Source: JBFHKO01 sp041595355
Lineage (GTDB): Bacteria > Pseudomonadota > Gammaproteobacteria > Enterobacterales > Aeromonadaceae
NCBI GenBank assembly: GCA_041595355.1
Contig: JBFHKO010000124.1
Coordinates: forward strand, 1-7,570
Direction: 5' to 3'
DNA length: 7,570 nt
This document shows positions 6,459 through 7,570 of the stretch, piece by piece. The first letter of the stretch is position 1, and each line of letters starts with the position of its first letter. The position numbers were made by a program, and so were the translations under genes. The notes beneath the pieces were generated by a model, which searched no databases, was not told where the DNA came from, and saw only the letters and a list, made by a program, of their open reading frames with translations.

Positions 6459-6474
6459 TACAAGAGGCATGCCA
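6459..6474 (-). promoter_or_regulatory. Sigma-54 promoter of pspG
   Basis: On the minus strand TGGCATGCCTCTTGTA matches the sigma-54 consensus TGGCACG-N4-TTGCW with exact spacing. It has the invariant -24 GG and one change at the -12 GC (GT here). The predicted start is near 6448, about 42 bases before the pspG ATG. Known control of pspG by sigma-54 and PspF in E. coli makes this assignment strong. No bacterial enhancer-binding protein gene is in the window. Confidence 0.85.
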
Positions 6475-6535
6475 GAAATAATTGCCCTATTTTTCATATT
6501 GATAACTATGGCGGCGGACAGAGGGCCCGTCAAAT

Positions 6536-6573
6536 TCGGTGATGATGACCGAGAGCCTGGTCAACTTGACCAG
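6536..6573 (-). promoter_or_regulatory. Tandem dyads, probable PspF enhancer sites for pspG
   Basis: A perfect dyad, CTGGTCAACTTGACCAG (6557-6573), and a degenerate one, TCGGTGATGATGACCGA (6536-6552), are both 17 bp and share GGTnA in the left half and TGACC in the right half. Their centres are 21 bp apart, two helical turns, at about -117 and -96 from the predicted sigma-54 start. E. coli PspF sites (UAS I and II) occupy a similar upstream zone. The symmetry and spacing are seen directly; the PspF assignment is inference. Confidence 0.6.
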
Positions 6574-6576
6574 CCC

Positions 6577-6614
6577 AAACAACAGGGGCCCATGGCGAAT
6601 GCCGTGGGCCCCTG
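6577..6614 (-). terminator. Intrinsic terminator of the ilvIH operon
   Basis: A 14-bp near-perfect stem, CAGGGGCCCATGGC (6583-6596) and GCCGTGGGCCCCTG (6601-6614), has a GAAT loop. In the minus-strand RNA one C.A mismatch interrupts it and TTGTTT follows (6577-6582). It lies 26 bases beyond the ilvH stop. Confidence 0.75.
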
Positions 6615-6640
6615 CTCATGACCAGGCTTGCCAGTCGGGA

Positions 6641-7138
6641 TCAGGCGTGCAGTGACCGCTCGCCGCGGGCGATGCCGCAGACGCCACTGCGTACCACTTC
6701 CACCACTTCGGTCTGCTGCCCCAGTGTGCCAATGAAGGCATCCAGCTTGTCGCTGGTGCCCACCAGTTGCACCGTGTAGAGCTCGGGGGTGGCATCCACT
6801 ATCTGGCCGCGGTAGATCTCGGACAGACGCTTGACCTCGTCCCGGTTGTCACCGGTGGCGGCGCGGCATTTCACCAGCATGATCTCGCGCTCGACATGGC
6901 TGCCATCGGTGATATCGGACACCTTGAGCACATCCACCAGCTTGTGCAGCTGCTTGGTGATCTGCTCGATGATCCGATCGTCGCCCATGGTGACTATGGT
7001 CATGCGCGACAGGGTCGGATCCTCGGTCGGCGCCACGGTCAGGGTTTCAATGTTGTAGCCACGCTGGGAGAAGAGTCCCACCACGCGACTCAGGGCGCCA
7101 GACTCGTTTTCCAGCAATACAGATATCAATCGCCGCAT
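6641..7138 (-). CDS. ilvH: Acetohydroxyacid synthase III regulatory subunit IlvH
   Basis: The small subunit activates the IlvI catalytic subunit and confers valine feedback inhibition in branched-chain amino acid synthesis. The protein has 165 residues (E. coli IlvH 163). It starts MRRLISVLLENESGALSRVVGLFSQRGYN, an N-terminal ACT domain (about 4-78). Asn11, Gly14 and Asn29, positions tied to valine binding in E. coli IlvH, are kept, so feedback inhibition is expected. The C-terminal domain contains EREIMLVK, DEVKRLSEIYRGQIVDATPELYTVQL and VEVVRSGVCGIARGE. The ATG at 7138 shares one base with the ilvI stop (TGATG), with GGAG 8 bases upstream. An earlier in-frame codon at 7165 would add nine residues inside ilvI and is not supported by homology. 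The IlvH rather than IlvN assignment fits the length and the partner gene. Confidence 0.96.
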   Translation of the reverse strand: MRRLISVLLENESGALSRVVGLFSQRGYNIETLTVAPTEDPTLSRMTIVTMGDDRIIEQITKQLHKLVDVLKVSDITDGSHVEREIMLVKCRAATGDNRDEVKRLSEIYRGQIVDATPELYTVQLVGTSDKLDAFIGTLGQQTEVVEVVRSGVCGIARGERSLHA

Positions 7139-7570
7139 CAGGTACGCTCCGTCTTGCTCAACCACATTTCATCCATGGCCCCGAACTTGATGTGCATGGG
7201 ATAGACATGCTCGTCGGGGTCCACCGCTATATCCATGAAGACCAGCCGATCCTTCAGCGAGAAGGCATACTCCATGGCTTCATCCAGCTTGGCCGGATCA
7301 TCCACCCGAATGCCGACATGGCCATAGGACTCGGCCAGGCGCACGAAGTCCGGCAGTGAATCCATGTAGGAGTGGCTGTGGCGGCCACCGTAGAACATCT
7401 TCTGCCACTGCTTGACCATGCCGAGGGCACGGTTGTTCAGGGCGATGATCTTCACCGGAGTGCGATACTGCAGGCAGGTCGACAGCTCCTGGATGTTCAT
7501 CTGGATGGAGCCATCGCCGGTGACGCAGGCCACCACCGCCTCCGGATGGGCGAACTGCACCCCCATGGCA
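7138..7570 (-). CDS. ilvI: Acetohydroxyacid synthase III catalytic subunit IlvI, C-terminal part (partial)
   Basis: The last 143 codons or so of the thiamine-diphosphate enzyme that joins two pyruvates, or pyruvate and 2-oxobutyrate, in valine, leucine and isoleucine synthesis. The gene runs off the right edge. The ThDP/Mg motif is visible as GDGSIQMNIQELST followed by LNNRALGMVKQWQ (the GDGS...NN pattern). Next come YGGRHSHSYMDSLPDFVRLAESYGHVG and the family C-terminus HVYPMHIKFGAMDEMWLSKTERT, which closely matches E. coli IlvI. The open frame is continuous to base 7569. The apparent Met at 7566 is internal, not a start. The TGA stop overlaps the ilvH ATG. Confidence 0.96.
   Translation of the reverse strand, partial: AMGVQFAHPEAVVACVTGDGSIQMNIQELSTCLQYRTPVKIIALNNRALGMVKQWQKMFYGGRHSHSYMDSLPDFVRLAESYGHVGIRVDDPAKLDEAMEYAFSLKDRLVFMDIAVDPDEHVYPMHIKFGAMDEMWLSKTERT

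Noticed and set aside
6484..6500. IHF site between the pspG enhancer dyads and the sigma-54 promoter
   Set aside because: The AT-rich tract contains ATCAA on the minus strand but lacks the TTR part of the IHF consensus at the right spacing; too weak to annotate.
6557..6573. The perfect 17-bp palindrome as a second ilvH terminator
   Set aside because: The arms are separated by one base, so the stem would have almost no loop, and no T-run follows on the minus strand. A protein-binding dyad fits better.

Overview
The window looks like chromosomal DNA from a G+C-rich gammaproteobacterium, most probably Aeromonas or a close relative. This rests on proteins that read like close homologues of E. 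coli CysJ/I/H, IlvI/H and PspG, on the TIGR04219-type outer-membrane protein, and on the high G+C codon usage. The genus is inferred; no database search was run.

Layout, left to right: the 3' end of katG (+ strand) with a strong intrinsic terminator; a gene-free stretch of about 380 bases holding a REP-like hairpin; then the assimilatory sulfate-reduction operon cysJ-cysI-cysH on the minus strand (transcribed right to left, 4769 to 477), ending in its own intrinsic terminator. Upstream of cysJ is an AT-rich promoter region with a long-spaced inverted repeat, probably the CysB-controlled site. Further right, still on the minus strand, come an outer-membrane beta-barrel protein (TIGR04219-like), a periplasmic PCu(A)C-family protein, pspG (phage-shock/envelope-stress membrane protein), the terminator of the ilv operon, ilvH, and the 3' end of ilvI.

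How they work together: CysJ (flavoprotein) and CysI (siroheme/4Fe-4S hemoprotein) form the NADPH sulfite reductase, and CysH supplies sulfite from PAPS. The three genes overlap and are almost certainly translated in a coupled way. IlvI and IlvH are the catalytic and regulatory subunits of acetohydroxyacid synthase III and are also stop-start overlapped. pspG sits behind a near-consensus sigma-54 promoter, with two 17-bp dyads centred 21 bp apart at about -96 and -117. This is the arrangement expected for PspF enhancer sites.

Most of the window is ordinary core metabolism and I see no undescribed multi-gene system. The parts most worth a second look are the sigma-54/enhancer control region of pspG, the likely co-transcription of pspG with the PCu(A)C-like gene, and that protein's loss of two of the four canonical copper ligands.
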